A stretch of 64,000 nt of DNA, from contig QNGA01000004.1 in NCBI GenBank assembly GCA_003298465.1, positions 1 through 64,000 of the forward strand. Direction: 5' to 3'. How positions within the stretch are numbered: position 1 is the stretch's first letter; every line of letters begins with the position of its first letter. Shown piece after piece: positions 1-9,226 of the stretch. Position numbers and translations under genes: made by a program. The notes beneath the pieces were generated by a model. It was not told the origin of the DNA, did not search any database, and saw only the letters and a program-made list of their open reading frames with translations. The stretch comes from a halophilic archaeon. GTDB lineage: Archaea; Halobacteriota; Halobacteria; Halobacteriales; Haladaptataceae.

Positions 1-1145
1 AGCAGTTCGACGTGGAGTTCATGGCGGAGGTGATGGACCTCTGCATCGGCTGCAAGGGCTGCGCCCGCGACTGCCCCAGCGAGGTCGACATGGCCAAACT
101 CAAAGCCGAGGTCGAACACGAACACCACCAGCGCCACGGCGCGAGCCTCCGCGACCGCCTCTTCGCGAACGTCGAACGCCTCTCCGAAATCGGCAGCGCG
201 CTCGCGCCCGTCTCGAACTGGGCGTCGAAGGTGCCGGGGGTCCGCGCCGTCATGGAGAAGGCGGTCGGCGTCGCCCGCGAACGAAGTCTGCCCACGTTCC
301 ACCGCGAGAGCCTCGAAGACTGGTTCGAGAGTCGCGGCGGTTGTCGGATTCCGGCCGGCGACGCCGACCGTCGCGTCCTGCTCTTTCCCGACACCTACAC
401 GAACTACAACCACCCCGACGCGGGCAAGGCCGCGGTGCGCGTGCTCGAAGCCGCGAACGTCCACGTCGCGATTCCCGACGGGGTCACCGCCAGCGGTCGT
501 CCGGCCCACTCGAAGGGCTTTCTCGACCTGTCCCGCGAGCGCGCCCGGCGGAACGTCGAGGCGCTCGTGCCCCGCGTCCGGGACGGCTGGGACGTGGTCG
601 TGGTCGAACCCTCCGACGCCGTCATGCTCCAGTCGGACTACCTCGACCTCCTGGGCGCGTCGGAGCCGTCCGGTCGGTCCAGCGGGCAGTACGACGAACC
701 GCGAAGCGCCGACCCCGACGCCGGCGGGATCCGGACCGCCGCCGAGCGCCTCGCGACGAACACCTACGGCGTCTGCGAGTACCTCGACTCCTTCGAGTTC
801 GACCTCGCGCTCGACGGCCGGGGGTCGCTGACCTACCACGGCCACTGCCACCAGAAGGCGACGAAGAAGGACCACCACGCGGTCAGCGTCCTCCGGGCGG
901 CGGGCTACGACGTGGACGAACTCGACTCCGGGTGCTGTGGCATGGCGGGCAGTTTCGGGTACGAGGCCGAACACTACTCGATGAGCCAGGCCGTCGGCTC
1001 GATACTGTTCGACCAGGTCGCGGCCAGCGACGGCGAGGAAGTCGTCGCGCCCGGCGCGTCCTGTCGGACGCAACTGGACGACAGCGAGGCGGTCGGCGAG
1101 GAGCCACCCCACCCCGTCGAGAAGGTCGCCGCGGCGCTGGAGTAG
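1..1145 (+). CDS. FAD/Fe-S oxidoreductase (D-lactate/glycolate dehydrogenase type), C-terminal part
   Basis: The reading frame is open at the left edge, so the N-terminal FAD-binding part lies outside the window. What remains is the Fe-S half. A 4Fe-4S ferredoxin motif comes first (CIGCKGCARDCP near residue 15 of the visible part), and the cysteine-rich CCG signature of heterodisulfide-reductase-like subunits comes near the end (GHCHQKA, then GCCGMAGSFGY). This order is typical of fused FAD-linked oxidases that oxidise D-lactate, glycolate or glycerol-3-phosphate and pass electrons to the membrane. The exact substrate cannot be read from this half. A flavin reductase and a ferredoxin follow on the same strand, giving a small redox neighbourhood. 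Confidence 0.8.
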   Translation, partial: QFDVEFMAEVMDLCIGCKGCARDCPSEVDMAKLKAEVEHEHHQRHGASLRDRLFANVERLSEIGSALAPVSNWASKVPGVRAVMEKAVGVARERSLPTFHRESLEDWFESRGGCRIPAGDADRRVLLFPDTYTNYNHPDAGKAAVRVLEAANVHVAIPDGVTASGRPAHSKGFLDLSRERARRNVEALVPRVRDGWDVVVVEPSDAVMLQSDYLDLLGASEPSGRSSGQYDEPRSADPDAGGIRTAAERLATNTYGVCEYLDSFEFDLALDGRGSLTYHGHCHQKATKKDHHAVSVLRAAGYDVDELDSGCCGMAGSFGYEAEHYSMSQAVGSILFDQVAASDGEEVVAPGASCRTQLDDSEAVGEEPPHPVEKVAAALE

Positions 1146-1283
1146 TCGCCATCGACGGCGTCGGTCGCCCCCGGTCGCCGACCAGGCCCCGCGGCGCACG
1201 GTCGCGACGGGGTCTCTCCCGGGAGATGGCGGGAACCGTTTTCAGGCTCGCACCCGATGGTGGCATCCGAACGGGTGGCAATC

Positions 1284-2330
1284 ATGGAGGTTCCGTCTCA
1301 GCACTCCCAGCACGAACGGGCCGAGGAGTTGCCGCTGTTGACCGACTCGGCGACGGTCAGCAGCGTCGACCACCTCGACGAGAATCGCGCCGAGGAGATA
1401 GTCGACCGCGTGTTCGACCTGCTGGACCAGCACGGCAGGGACGAGGTGAGGGCGCAGGTCGAACGCCCGGCGGCCGACGATATCGACTGGGACGAACTCG
1501 AGTCGCTGCTCGGCGAGGAGGAGGGCTACGGCAACCTGCGGACCGTCGTCGACACGCTCCGGAAGCGCTTCGAGCGCTCCTTCCCGGGACTGCTCCGGTT
1601 GCGGTTCGAGTTCGACGACGAGTTCGACTTCGTCCCCGGTCAGTACGCGACCGTCCGGTTCGAGGACACGCCGCGCCCCTACTCCATCGCCAGTTCGCCC
1701 AACGACGACGCCATCGAGACCGCGGTCCGGCGCGTCCCGGGCGGGCGACTCACGTCGAAGATGTTCGCCGACATCTCGGAGGGCGACGAGGTCGTCCTCC
1801 GGGGACCGAACGGCGAGTTCGTCCTGCAGGAACCGTCGACGCGGGACATGGCGTTCCTCGCGACCGGGACCGGCGTCGCGCCGCTCAAGAGCATGATAGA
1901 GTTCACGTTCGAGGAGGGTCGCGACGAGGTCGGCGGCGAAGGGCGCGACCTCTGGCTGTTCCTGGGCGCGTCGTGGGAGGACGACCTGCCGTACTGCGAG
2001 CGGTTCCGCGAACTCGACGACGAGCACGAGAACTTCCACTTCGTCCCCACCTGCTCCCGCGAGGAGTATCTCACCGACTGGGACGGGGAGACGTCGTACG
2101 TCCAGCAGACCCTCGTTAAGTATCTCACCGAGGCGGCGAGGGCGGACCTCGACGGGAAGATGGCGGGGGTCGCCGACCAGGACCCGAAGTACGACGTCGA
2201 CGCCCGCGTCGACCCGAGCGACCTGGAGGTGTACGCCTGCGGCATCAACGTGATGGTCGGGACGCTCGTCGACACGGTCCGGTCGCTGGGAGTGCCGGAC
2301 GAGTACGTCGAGTTCGAGGGGTTCGGGTAG
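1284..2330 (+). CDS. FAD/NAD(P)-binding oxidoreductase (ferredoxin-reductase-like)
   Basis: The protein of about 348 aa has an N-terminal extension of roughly 100 acidic residues with no recognisable fold. A ferredoxin-NADP reductase-type module follows: the flavin-binding motif RPYSIASSP and the nucleotide-binding motif FLATGTGVAPLKS, ending in YACGINVMVGT. It should shuttle electrons between NAD(P)H and an iron-sulfur partner; the 2Fe-2S ferredoxin 60 bp downstream is the obvious candidate. The ATG at 1284 is chosen because a GGTGG element lies just upstream. An in-frame ATG at 1257 would add nine residues and cannot be excluded. Confidence 0.75.
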   Translation: MEVPSQHSQHERAEELPLLTDSATVSSVDHLDENRAEEIVDRVFDLLDQHGRDEVRAQVERPAADDIDWDELESLLGEEEGYGNLRTVVDTLRKRFERSFPGLLRLRFEFDDEFDFVPGQYATVRFEDTPRPYSIASSPNDDAIETAVRRVPGGRLTSKMFADISEGDEVVLRGPNGEFVLQEPSTRDMAFLATGTGVAPLKSMIEFTFEEGRDEVGGEGRDLWLFLGASWEDDLPYCERFRELDDEHENFHFVPTCSREEYLTDWDGETSYVQQTLVKYLTEAARADLDGKMAGVADQDPKYDVDARVDPSDLEVYACGINVMVGTLVDTVRSLGVPDEYVEFEGFG

Positions 2331-2389
2331 TCGGCGGTCCGGGCCTCGCCGTGGGAACGCATAACCCGCCACGACCCGTAGCACGTTCC

Positions 2390-2710
2390 ATGCCGACAGT
2401 CCACTTCCGCGGACGCGAACTCGACTGCGAGGAGGGAATGATACTCCGGGACGTGCTGCTCGAAGCGGGCGAGTCGCCACACAACGGGACGTCGAACTAC
2501 CTCAACTGCCGCGGCCACGCGACCTGCGGCACGTGCGCGGTCGAGGTCGACGGCGAGGTGGGCGAACCGACGAGCGACGAACGGCGTCGCCTCCAGATGC
2601 CGCCCCACGACCCCGACGCCGGCCTTCGACTGGCCTGCCAGACCGCCGTGTACGGCGACGTCTCCGTCGAGAAACACGACGGCTTCTGGGGCCAGAAGGT
2701 GAACCGCTGA
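2390..2710 (+). CDS. 2Fe-2S ferredoxin
   Basis: This 106-aa plant-type ferredoxin carries the cluster motif CRGHATCGTCAVEV plus the distal cysteine in RLACQTAVYGDV, giving the four ligands of a 2Fe-2S centre. It lacks the large N-terminal insertion of the main halophilic ferredoxin, so it is probably a specialised carrier. The ATG at 2390 fits leaderless transcription, because a TATA-like CATAACC lies about 27 nt upstream. An in-frame GTG at 2351 would sit upstream of that element. The flavin reductase just before it probably acts as its redox partner. Confidence 0.85.
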   Translation: MPTVHFRGRELDCEEGMILRDVLLEAGESPHNGTSNYLNCRGHATCGTCAVEVDGEVGEPTSDERRRLQMPPHDPDAGLRLACQTAVYGDVSVEKHDGFWGQKVNR

Positions 2711-2756
2711 GCGCCGGCGACCGGACGGCGCGGGCGTCGCCGGCGACGACCCGGCG

Positions 2757-2990
2757 TCAGTCGCTCTCGGCCCACTCGATGGCCCGTTCGACGGCGTCCG
2801 CCTTCGAGTCGGTCTCGGCGACGGTGGTCCACTCGTCCGCGCTCACGTCGTACTGGTAGACGGCGTAGCCCTCGTCGCGGTACGTGAGGTTCTCGATGTA
2901 CAGTTCCACGTCCTCGTCCTCGCCGAGCCAGACGCGAATCTGCTTGCCGCCTTCGAGGTCCTCGCGGCGTCGCCACCCCGAGACGCTCAC
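2757..2990 (-). CDS. Uncharacterised 77-aa haloarchaeal protein
   Basis: This small acidic protein has predicted alternating beta strands (IRVWLG, VELYIENL, YAVYQYDV) and a C-terminal helix. No catalytic motif is visible and I do not recognise the family. It starts with GTG, and that codon overlaps the TGA of the upstream zinc-ribbon gene in a GTGA arrangement, so the two are very likely translated together. Confidence 0.6.
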   Translation of the reverse strand: MSVSGWRRREDLEGGKQIRVWLGEDEDVELYIENLTYRDEGYAVYQYDVSADEWTTVAETDSKADAVERAIEWAESD

Positions 2991-3133
2991 GCGCTGGACC
3001 CCCAGTCCGAGATTCCCAGGACCGAGTCACAGTCCGGGCAGGTCCACACCTTCGGCGTGCTCGCCGCGGACGCCTGTTCGAGTCGCTCCGCCCACTCCGT
3101 GATGTTCGATTCGCAGTGCGGGCACGTGGCCAT
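2987..3133 (-). CDS. Small zinc-ribbon protein (48 aa)
   Basis: The 48-residue protein contains two CxxC knuckles, CPHCES near the N-terminus and CPDCDS near the C-terminus, about 30 residues apart, which is enough to bind one zinc. Such haloarchaeal micro-zinc proteins are common and mostly of unknown function. Translation is coupled to the 77-aa gene by a 4-nt GTGA overlap. The intact zinc pattern, the acidic composition and the tight coupling make it credible despite its length. Confidence 0.65.
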   Translation of the reverse strand: MATCPHCESNITEWAERLEQASAASTPKVWTCPDCDSVLGISDWGSSA

Positions 3134-3201
3134 GGGACGGTGTGACGAGGGGACGGAGTTTGTAGTTTCGGGCCATCCCCCTGCCGCCCGGCGACGGGGT
3201 C

Positions 3202-4176
3202 CTACAGCCAGCCCGACTCGCGGAAGTACGCCACGAGGACGACGGTCACGCAGAGCATCCCCAGCATCACCGCGGGGTAGCCGAACTGCCAGCCGAGTTC
3301 CGGCATGTTGTACGGGCTCCCCTCGAAGTTCATCCCGTACACGCCGACGACGAAGGTCAGGGGAAGGACGATGGTGGCGACGACGGTCAACTTCTTCATC
3401 ACCTCGTTGGTCGACATCGACAGGGAGTTGAGGTAGATGTCGCGCGCGCCGCTGGCCAGGTCCCGGTACGTCTCGGTCAGGTCGACGAGCTGGACGACGT
3501 GGTCGTACGCGTCCCGGAAGTACTTCTCCGTCTCCGCCCGCACCTGGTCGGGGTCGCCGCGCGCGAGGACGCCGACCGCCTCCCGCGTCGGCCACAGGAG
3601 CTTCCGGAACGACAGCAACTCCCGACGGACCCCGTTTATCGCCTCCAGGGTGGCGACGTCGATGTCGTCGATGATGGAGTCCTCGACCTCCTCGATTCGG
3701 GTCTCGATCTGGTCCAGTTCCTCGAAGTACGCGTCGACGATTCCGTCGACGATGCGGTAGGCGGCGAAGTCCGGGCCGTACGAACGCAGACGGCCGTCCC
3801 GCTCGACCGCGTTCCACGCCCGGTCGACCGTCGCTATCTCGTACTCCGAGAGGGTGACCAGCCAGTCGTCGCCAACGAACACGCCGACCGATTCGGTGCG
3901 TATCTCCTCGTCGAACGTCGTATCGCCCACTACCAGGTCGGCGGTCTTCAGCAGGACGAACGCGTGGTCGTCGAACTCCTCGGTCTTCGCCCGGACGCCG
4001 TTGCGCACGTCCTCGACGGAGAGGGGGTGGATGCCGAAGGCGTCGGCGACGCGATTGATTTCCCTGAGGGTCGCGCCGGTCGCGCGCACCCACGCGGTCC
4101 CGGGCGCGTCGCGGGCCGCCGCCGGGTCGTCGAACCGCCGGACCTCGTCGTCGGTGTACGTCAACGCCGTTATCAT
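3202..4176 (-). CDS. corA: CorA-family magnesium/divalent cation transporter
   Basis: This 324-aa protein has the CorA layout: a long acidic cytoplasmic N-terminal domain, a helical stalk, then two C-terminal membrane helices. The signature YGMNF lies at the end of the first helix (VVGVYGMNFEGSPYNMPEL), and the protein ends soon after the second helix. It forms pentameric channels for Mg2+ and related ions in the cytoplasmic membrane. The ATG overlaps the stop of the upstream small membrane protein (ATGA), so the pair is co-translated. Confidence 0.9.
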   Translation of the reverse strand: MITALTYTDDEVRRFDDPAAARDAPGTAWVRATGATLREINRVADAFGIHPLSVEDVRNGVRAKTEEFDDHAFVLLKTADLVVGDTTFDEEIRTESVGVFVGDDWLVTLSEYEIATVDRAWNAVERDGRLRSYGPDFAAYRIVDGIVDAYFEELDQIETRIEEVEDSIIDDIDVATLEAINGVRRELLSFRKLLWPTREAVGVLARGDPDQVRAETEKYFRDAYDHVVQLVDLTETYRDLASGARDIYLNSLSMSTNEVMKKLTVVATIVLPLTFVVGVYGMNFEGSPYNMPELGWQFGYPAVMLGMLCVTVVLVAYFRESGWL

Positions 4177-4328
4177 CGCTCGCCGCTCCCGACGGCGACG
4201 AGCGTGACGCCGACCATGACGCCGGTGACGGACAGCGCGCGACCCGGGTACGGTGCGACGATTCCCGCGACGTAACCCGCCAGCCCCGCGAGCGTGAGCG
4301 CGAGACCTGCGGCGAGTATGCGATTCAT
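4173..4328 (-). CDS. 51-aa double-spanning membrane protein coupled to corA
   Basis: The short frame encodes two hydrophobic helices (roughly residues 4-26 and 32-47) separated by a Pro-Tyr-Pro-Gly-Arg turn. It was found by reading the gap upstream of corA: it begins with ATG at 4328, and its TGA overlaps the corA ATG as ATGA. Haloarchaea encode many two-helix mini membrane proteins of unknown role. Placement suggests a partner or modulator of the CorA channel, but this is inference. Confidence 0.55.
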   Translation of the reverse strand: MNRILAAGLALTLAGLAGYVAGIVAPYPGRALSVTGVMVGVTLVAVGSGER

Positions 4329-4405
4329 ACGGGACCTGCGGAGTGGGGGAGAAATAAGCGTTGGTGCGCTCGCGACCGTTCCGCGGTCGACGGTGCCATC
4401 GACGC

Positions 4406-5038
4406 TCAGGACCCGTGCTGGACGCCCTCTATCAGGCGGAAGACGTCGTCTTCCATGTCGACGAGCGACGGGTAGACGCCCATCGCCACGACCACGTCGT
4501 CACCGTGCTCGACCTTGGCGATGTGGATGGTCACGTCGACCTCGCGGCCGGCGACGGTCGCGGTCGCCTCGAACTTCGAGACGGACGTCTCCTTGCCGAG
4601 CATCGTCGCGTTGCGTCCCCCGACCTTCCGGACGTCACTGACGCCCTCGTATCGCTGGACGAACTTCTCGACGAGTTTCCGGTCGCTGTACCGGGCCAGC
4701 GGGTTCACCGACTTGCCGGCGATCTCGAACCGCGGGCTGCTGAGCGTGGCGAACGAGGCAACCGCCTTCTGTCCGGTGCCTTCGACGCTGAGCCCCTTCT
4801 CGTACTCGGCGACCCAGTTGGTCACCTTCACCTTCCGCGACTGGCCGCCGGCCTCGAACGTCCGGTTCTCGACCATCTTGTCGACCCGCTTCTGTTCGTA
4901 CCCGGCGTCCGAGAGCGCCGCGTCGCTCACCGTCGCCTTCGACGCGCTGAACGCGAGCGTGTCGCCGAGCAGAAAGCCGACGCATCCGCTCGTGAGGACG
5001 ACGACGAGCACCGCGACCGTGAGGGACTTCCGTCGCAT
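4406..5038 (-). CDS. Membrane-anchored lipoprotein (DUF6517-like)
   Basis: This 210-aa protein starts with a basic signal (MRRKSLTVAVLVVVLTSGC), and its cysteine sits in a lipobox-like LTSGC, so it is probably lipid-anchored on the outer face of the membrane. The mature part is an alpha/beta domain with no catalytic motif. The overall pattern resembles the haloarchaeal DUF6517 group; that assignment is from memory. It is a single gene between corA and cysS with its own upstream region. Confidence 0.65.
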   Translation of the reverse strand: MRRKSLTVAVLVVVLTSGCVGFLLGDTLAFSASKATVSDAALSDAGYEQKRVDKMVENRTFEAGGQSRKVKVTNWVAEYEKGLSVEGTGQKAVASFATLSSPRFEIAGKSVNPLARYSDRKLVEKFVQRYEGVSDVRKVGGRNATMLGKETSVSKFEATATVAGREVDVTIHIAKVEHGDDVVVAMGVYPSLVDMEDDVFRLIEGVQHGS

Positions 5039-5151
5039 ACGCCCCCCGGTTTACCCCGCCGAGGGATAAAAGCGACGGCCCGGAGCGACGAAAACGAGCG
5101 GGGCCGCGCCCGGAAGAAACCGCCAGCGCGACGACCGGACCGGAGACCGCA

Positions 5152-6639
5152 CTACGGCAGGCGGAACTCCGGTCCGGAGTCGGTGTCCTGGACGTCGACG
5201 CCGACGGCCTCGAGTTCGTCCCGGAGTTCGTCGGCCCGCTCGTAGTTCCCCGCCTCGCGCTCCCGTTCGCGCACGTCGAGGACGAGTTCGACGAGGTCCT
5301 CGGCGAGGCGCACGTCGCCCTCCGTCTCCCCGCCGAACGCGAATCCGAGGACGCCACCGCCGAACGCGTCGAACGTCTCGACGGTCCGCCGGAGGCCGAC
5401 GTAGTCGAACGCCTCGCGGTCGTCGAGGTGACGGTTGGCCGCGGTCACGAGGTCGAGCAGCGCGGCGAGCGCCCGGCGCGTGTTGAAGTTGTCGTTCATG
5501 GCGTCCGCGAACGCCTCGCGGGCGTCCTCGACCGCCGCCCGGAGGTCGGCGTCCTCGACCTTCGTGCCGGCGTCGGGGCCGTCGAGCGCGTCCACCGCCC
5601 GGTCGTAGCCGGTCGAGAGGCGCTCCCAGCGGTCCTCGGCCTCCGCCACGGTGTCGTCGCTGTACGTCTGGCGGTTGTCGTAGGCGGTCGACAGCAGGAA
5701 CATCCGGACGACGTTCGCGCCGAGTTCGGCGACGGCGTCCCGGACCGTGAAGAAGTTCTGCAGGCTGGAGGACATCTTCTCGCCCTCCGTCTCCAGCAGG
5801 CGGACGTGCAACCAGTAGCGGACGAACTGCTGGCCGGTCGCGGCCTCGCTCTGGGCCACCTCGTTCTCGTGGTGCGGGAAGACGAGGTCCTGGCCGCCGA
5901 CGTGGACGTCGATGGTCTCGTCCAGGTGCGTCATGCTCATCGCCGAGCACTCGATGTGCCATCCGGGACGGCCCTCGCCCCAGGGCGAGTCCCACGTCTC
6001 GCCCTCCGGGTGGTCGACGGCGTAGTCGGTGTCCGGGTCGCGGTGTTCCTCGACGGACCCCTCGTCCACGCCGTCGGCCTTCCAGAGCGCGAAGTCCGCG
6101 GGGTGGCGCTTCTCGGCCAGTTCGCCGTCCGCGCCCTGTGCCTCCATCTCCTCGACGTCCTGGTTCGATAGCTTGCCGTAGTCGTCGAACGCCGTCACGT
6201 CGAAGTACACCGAACCGTTCGACTCGTAGGCGTAGCCCTTCTCGACGAGCGTCTCCACGAGGTCGATTATCTCGGGGACGTGCTCGCTGACCCGGGGGTA
6301 CACCTCGGCGCGCCTGAGGTTCAGCGACCGCATGTCCCGGATGGTCTCGGTGACGAAGCTACGGGCGACTTCGCTCTCGCTGTCACCGAGGTCGTCCTCG
6401 CCGACCCGGGCGGTTATCTTCTCGTTCACGTCCGTGATGTTCTCGACGTGGTGGACGTCGTAGCCCAGGTGTTCCAGCCAGCGATGCATCACGTCGACGT
6501 GCACCCAGCCGCGAGCGTGGCCGAGGTGGGCGAAATCGGAGACCGTCAGCCCGCAGTAGTAGAGCAGGACCGAGTCGGGGTCCCGGGGCTCGAACGGTTC
6601 CCGCTCGCCCGTGAGCGTGTTCGTCACCGAGAGTGTCAT
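5152..6639 (-). CDS. cysS: Cysteinyl-tRNA synthetase
   Basis: CysS charges tRNA-Cys with cysteine in the cytoplasm. The class I signatures are both present: HLGH (residues 38-41) as the HIGH box and [12 protein letters not shown] as the KMSKS loop. Zinc ligands typical of the family are visible (Cys29, HIECSAMSM and HHENE). The length of 495 aa is normal. The ATG at 6639 is preferred over an ATG six codons upstream because a TATA element (TTTTAAA at 6664-6670) lies 25-31 nt before it, giving a leaderless mRNA. Confidence 0.95.
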   Translation of the reverse strand: MTLSVTNTLTGEREPFEPRDPDSVLLYYCGLTVSDFAHLGHARGWVHVDVMHRWLEHLGYDVHHVENITDVNEKITARVGEDDLGDSESEVARSFVTETIRDMRSLNLRRAEVYPRVSEHVPEIIDLVETLVEKGYAYESNGSVYFDVTAFDDYGKLSNQDVEEMEAQGADGELAEKRHPADFALWKADGVDEGSVEEHRDPDTDYAVDHPEGETWDSPWGEGRPGWHIECSAMSMTHLDETIDVHVGGQDLVFPHHENEVAQSEAATGQQFVRYWLHVRLLETEGEKMSSSLQNFFTVRDAVAELGANVVRMFLLSTAYDNRQTYSDDTVAEAEDRWERLSTGYDRAVDALDGPDAGTKVEDADLRAAVEDAREAFADAMNDNFNTRRALAALLDLVTAANRHLDDREAFDYVGLRRTVETFDAFGGGVLGFAFGGETEGDVRLAEDLVELVLDVREREREAGNYERADELRDELEAVGVDVQDTDSGPEFRLP

Positions 6640-6663
6640 GGACAAGGGTAGTAGCACCGGCTG

Positions 6664-6670
6664 TTTTAAA
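6664..6670 (-). promoter_or_regulatory. TATA box of cysS
   Basis: The minus-strand sequence TTTAAAA lies 25-31 nt upstream of the cysS ATG at 6639. This is the spacing at which haloarchaeal transcription begins at or next to the start codon. It supports the shorter CysS start. Confidence 0.6.
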
Positions 6671-6708
6671 CCGTCGGAAGCGTCACTCGTCGCCTCCGAC
6701 GGGCCGAG

Positions 6709-7224
6709 CTACCCCGTCGCCGGCACTGCCGAGAGCGCGTCCTCGACCACGCGGACGGCGTCCGCCCCGTCCCGGCGCTCGACCACCACGACCAGCGCGT
6801 CGCCGCCGACCGCCGCCGCGACGACGGCGACGCCCGCGGCGTCGAGTCGCGAGAGCGCGTGGGAGAGCGCCGCGGCGTCCACCTCGCCGGTGGCGACGAC
6901 GCCCGTGAGCGATCCGCCCCCGGGTTCGAACGCCGCGTCGCCGACCGCGAGCAGGGCGTCCCCGGCGCGCTCGGACGTCCCGTCGACCGCCCCCAGGCCG
7001 CTCTCCATGGCGACCCGGACCGACCGCGACTCGGAGTCCTCGTCCGGAAGCTCCTCGGCGTACCGCCGGAGGGCGGTCGCGATGGCCTCGGTGTCCCCCG
7101 TCAGGTCGGTCCTCGACTGGAGATATCGGGCGGCGGCGGTGTAGTTCACCACGCCGGCGCGCAGCGCCGCGAGCAGGAACGGTCTGCCGTCCGCCGCCTC
7201 ACGGGTGACTGCTGCGAGTGACAT
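6709..7224 (-). CDS. Haloarchaeal conserved protein (DUF7523-like), 171 aa
   Basis: This cytoplasmic protein has an N-terminal helical region that resembles a winged helix (VTREAADGRPFLLAALRAG, then NYTAAARYL). The C-terminal half repeats small alpha/beta segments with many Val and Ala, similar to ACT-like folds. I do not know a function; the DUF number is from memory. The ATG at 7224 follows an in-frame GTG one codon upstream. It lies between cysS and another halo-specific gene on the same strand. Confidence 0.65.
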   Translation of the reverse strand: MSLAAVTREAADGRPFLLAALRAGVVNYTAAARYLQSRTDLTGDTEAIATALRRYAEELPDEDSESRSVRVAMESGLGAVDGTSERAGDALLAVGDAAFEPGGGSLTGVVATGEVDAAALSHALSRLDAAGVAVVAAAVGGDALVVVVERRDGADAVRVVEDALSAVPATG

Positions 7225-7263
7225 CACACGAGGAGACGGCGAGTCGCGTGAAAAGGGATGCGG

Positions 7264-7818
7264 TTACTCCAGGAGGAAGTACGCCGCGACGCCGACTCCC
7301 ACGAGGACGACGAGCGTCCCGAACAGGGCGGCGAGACCGTCGACGAGCAGGCCGGCGGTGGCGGCCAGCGCCAGCGCCGCGACGCCGAGCGCGACGAGCG
7401 GGAGGTTGCGCCGGAGTTCGCCCGGGTCGTCGTCCCGTTCGGTCGTCGGTCGCCGCGGCGTTGTCAGGTCGTCGTCCACCGGGATGGCGTCGCTGCGCTC
7501 ATCGGGTTCGACGACGTTCACGTCGACGTACGCGCTCTCGGCGCCGTACCCCGTGACGACCTTGAGCCGGCCGCTCGCCGGCAGGCCCCCGTGGAGTTCG
7601 ACCCCGACCGACCGAGTCGAGCCCTCCTCGACGTAGTGGTTGCTCGCCTCGAGTTCGGCGACCTCGCCCAGTTCGTCGTCTAACCGGAGGTGGACGTGGA
7701 CCGGTGCGCCGTGGTTCTCCAGCGCGACCGCGAACGAGCCGTCGGCCTCGAACGACGCCGGCACGTCGACGTCGTGGAGGCCGTCGCGGTTGAGGTCAAT
7801 GGGAAGGGTCTCCGACAC
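7264..7818 (-). CDS. Haloarchaeal membrane protein with extracellular-type beta domain (DUF7524-like)
   Basis: The first 100 or so residues look like an immunoglobulin-like beta sandwich (FAVALENHGAPVHVHLRLDD and similar strands). A charged linker follows and then two close C-terminal membrane helices that end in YFLLE. There is no N-terminal signal peptide, so topology is uncertain. The frame starts with GTG at 7818. The gene is separated by about 40 bp from the 171-aa unknown and by about 25 bp from trm112, suggesting one transcript. Confidence 0.65.
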   Translation of the reverse strand: MSETLPIDLNRDGLHDVDVPASFEADGSFAVALENHGAPVHVHLRLDDELGEVAELEASNHYVEEGSTRSVGVELHGGLPASGRLKVVTGYGAESAYVDVNVVEPDERSDAIPVDDDLTTPRRPTTERDDDPGELRRNLPLVALGVAALALAATAGLLVDGLAALFGTLVVLVGVGVAAYFLLE

Positions 7819-7843
7819 GGTGTCCTCCTGTCAGTGTCTACCG

Positions 7844-8029
7844 TCAGGCCTCGCGCATGTCCGGCGGCAGGAGGTTCGGGATGCCGTCCTCGATGGGGTA
7901 GCGCTCGCCACACTCCGTGCAGGTGAGCGTGCCTTCGAGGACCTCCTCGTCGTCTTCGGCGTCAACGTCGAGTTCGAGTTCCTGCTTGTCCAGCGGACAG
8001 CAGACGATGTCCATCAGGGACTGCTTCAT
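7844..8029 (-). CDS. Trm112 family methyltransferase activator
   Basis: This 61-aa zinc-knuckle protein opens with the Trm112 hallmark MKQSLMDIVCCPLDK and continues with a second knuckle TCTECGERYPIEDGIPNLLP. Trm112 binds and stabilises several SAM-dependent methyltransferases that act on tRNA, rRNA or release factor. Four cysteines are visible (CC in the first knuckle, CTEC in the second). The start ATG at 8029 gives the normal family length. Confidence 0.85.
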   Translation of the reverse strand: MKQSLMDIVCCPLDKQELELDVDAEDDEEVLEGTLTCTECGERYPIEDGIPNLLPPDMREA

Positions 8030-8272
8030 GTGCGGGGGGACGGAATCGGAGGGCAAAAGCCTACGGGTTCGACGCCGCCGTTCGCGCCACACGCGCCCGT
8101 CAGGCCGTTCGCACCGTCCGCGTCGGCCGCCGGGACGGTAGCGCGACCGCTTTCGCGCCGACCGAACCGGTCGTCGGCGGCCGACGTTCCGTCGCGGCCA
8201 CAGCGTTGATGCGCGCAGTGACGGAAGAACGGGTGTGAGGATGACAGAACAGACGACCGCCAGGAGGGACGG

Positions 8273-9226
8273 ATGAGCCAGATCGGCTACACGCTGTCCA
8301 GCGAGGAGCACGGCCCAATGGAACTCGCGGACTACGCGGCCCACGCCGAGGAGGTCGGCTTCGACTTCGCGTCCATCTCGGACCACTTCCACCCCTGGAC
8401 CAGCCAGCAGGGGGAAGCGCCGTTCGTCTGGTCGACGCTCGGGGCGGTGGCGCGCGCGACCGACGACCTGCCGGTCGGCGTCGGCGTCAACTGCCCGATC
8501 ATGCGCATCCATCCGGTCAACGTCGCGCAGGCCGCCGCGACGACCGCGGAGATGTTCGACGGGCAGTTCTTCTTCGGCGTCGGCACCGGCGAACGCCTGA
8601 ACGAGCACGTCACCGGCGAGCACTGGCCGGAACACAGCGTTCGCATGGAGATGCTCGAAGAGGCGGTCGAGATAATCCGGACGCTCTGGCAGGGCGGCCA
8701 GCAGAGCTACTACGGCGACCACTTCACCGTCGAGAACGCGCGGCTGTTCACCCTGCCCGACGAACTGCCGCCCATCGTCGTCTCGGCGTTCGGCGAGAAG
8801 GCGGCGAAGGCGGCGGCCGACATCGGCGACGGCTTCTGGAGCGTCGGCCCGCAGGACGTGGTCGAGACGTACGAGGAGGCCGGCGGCGAGGGGCCGCGCT
8901 ACAGTCAGATGACGGTGTGCTACGCCGAGGACGAGGAGGAGGCCATCGACACCGCCTACGAGTGGTGGCCGAACTCGGCGCTGTCCGGCGAACTCAACTC
9001 CCAGTTGCCGACGACGACCCACTTCGAGCAGGCCTGCGAGATGGTCTCCCGAGAGGACATCGCCGAGGGCAGCATCGTCACCGACCCCGACCCACAGACC
9101 CACGTCGAGAACCTCCGGGAGTTCGTCGACGCGGGCTACGACCACGTCTACGTCCACCAGATCGGCCCCGACCAGGAGTCGTTCTTCGACTTCTACGAGG
9201 AGGACGTTCTGCCCGCGTTCGACTGA
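8273..9226 (+). CDS. LLM-class F420-dependent oxidoreductase
   Basis: The 317-aa protein is a TIM-barrel luciferase-like enzyme close to F420-dependent glucose-6-phosphate dehydrogenase-type members. Recognisable stretches are FASISDHFHPW, GVNCPIMRIHPV and FFGVGTGERLNEHVTG, the last being typical of the coenzyme-binding region. It probably reduces or oxidises an unidentified substrate with deazaflavin F420. A strong Shine-Dalgarno sequence (AGGAGG, 8262-8267) precedes the ATG. An 11-codon frame at 8241-8276 ends on the start codon (ATGA), so the message has a leader. Confidence 0.85.
   Translation: MSQIGYTLSSEEHGPMELADYAAHAEEVGFDFASISDHFHPWTSQQGEAPFVWSTLGAVARATDDLPVGVGVNCPIMRIHPVNVAQAAATTAEMFDGQFFFGVGTGERLNEHVTGEHWPEHSVRMEMLEEAVEIIRTLWQGGQQSYYGDHFTVENARLFTLPDELPPIVVSAFGEKAAKAAADIGDGFWSVGPQDVVETYEEAGGEGPRYSQMTVCYAEDEEEAIDTAYEWWPNSALSGELNSQLPTTTHFEQACEMVSREDIAEGSIVTDPDPQTHVENLREFVDAGYDHVYVHQIGPDQESFFDFYEEDVLPAFD

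Noticed and set aside
1242..2480. Long minus-strand frame opposite the flavin reductase
   Set aside because: It is the antisense of a strongly supported gene; GC-rich codons create long open frames on the reverse strand. It has no motif.
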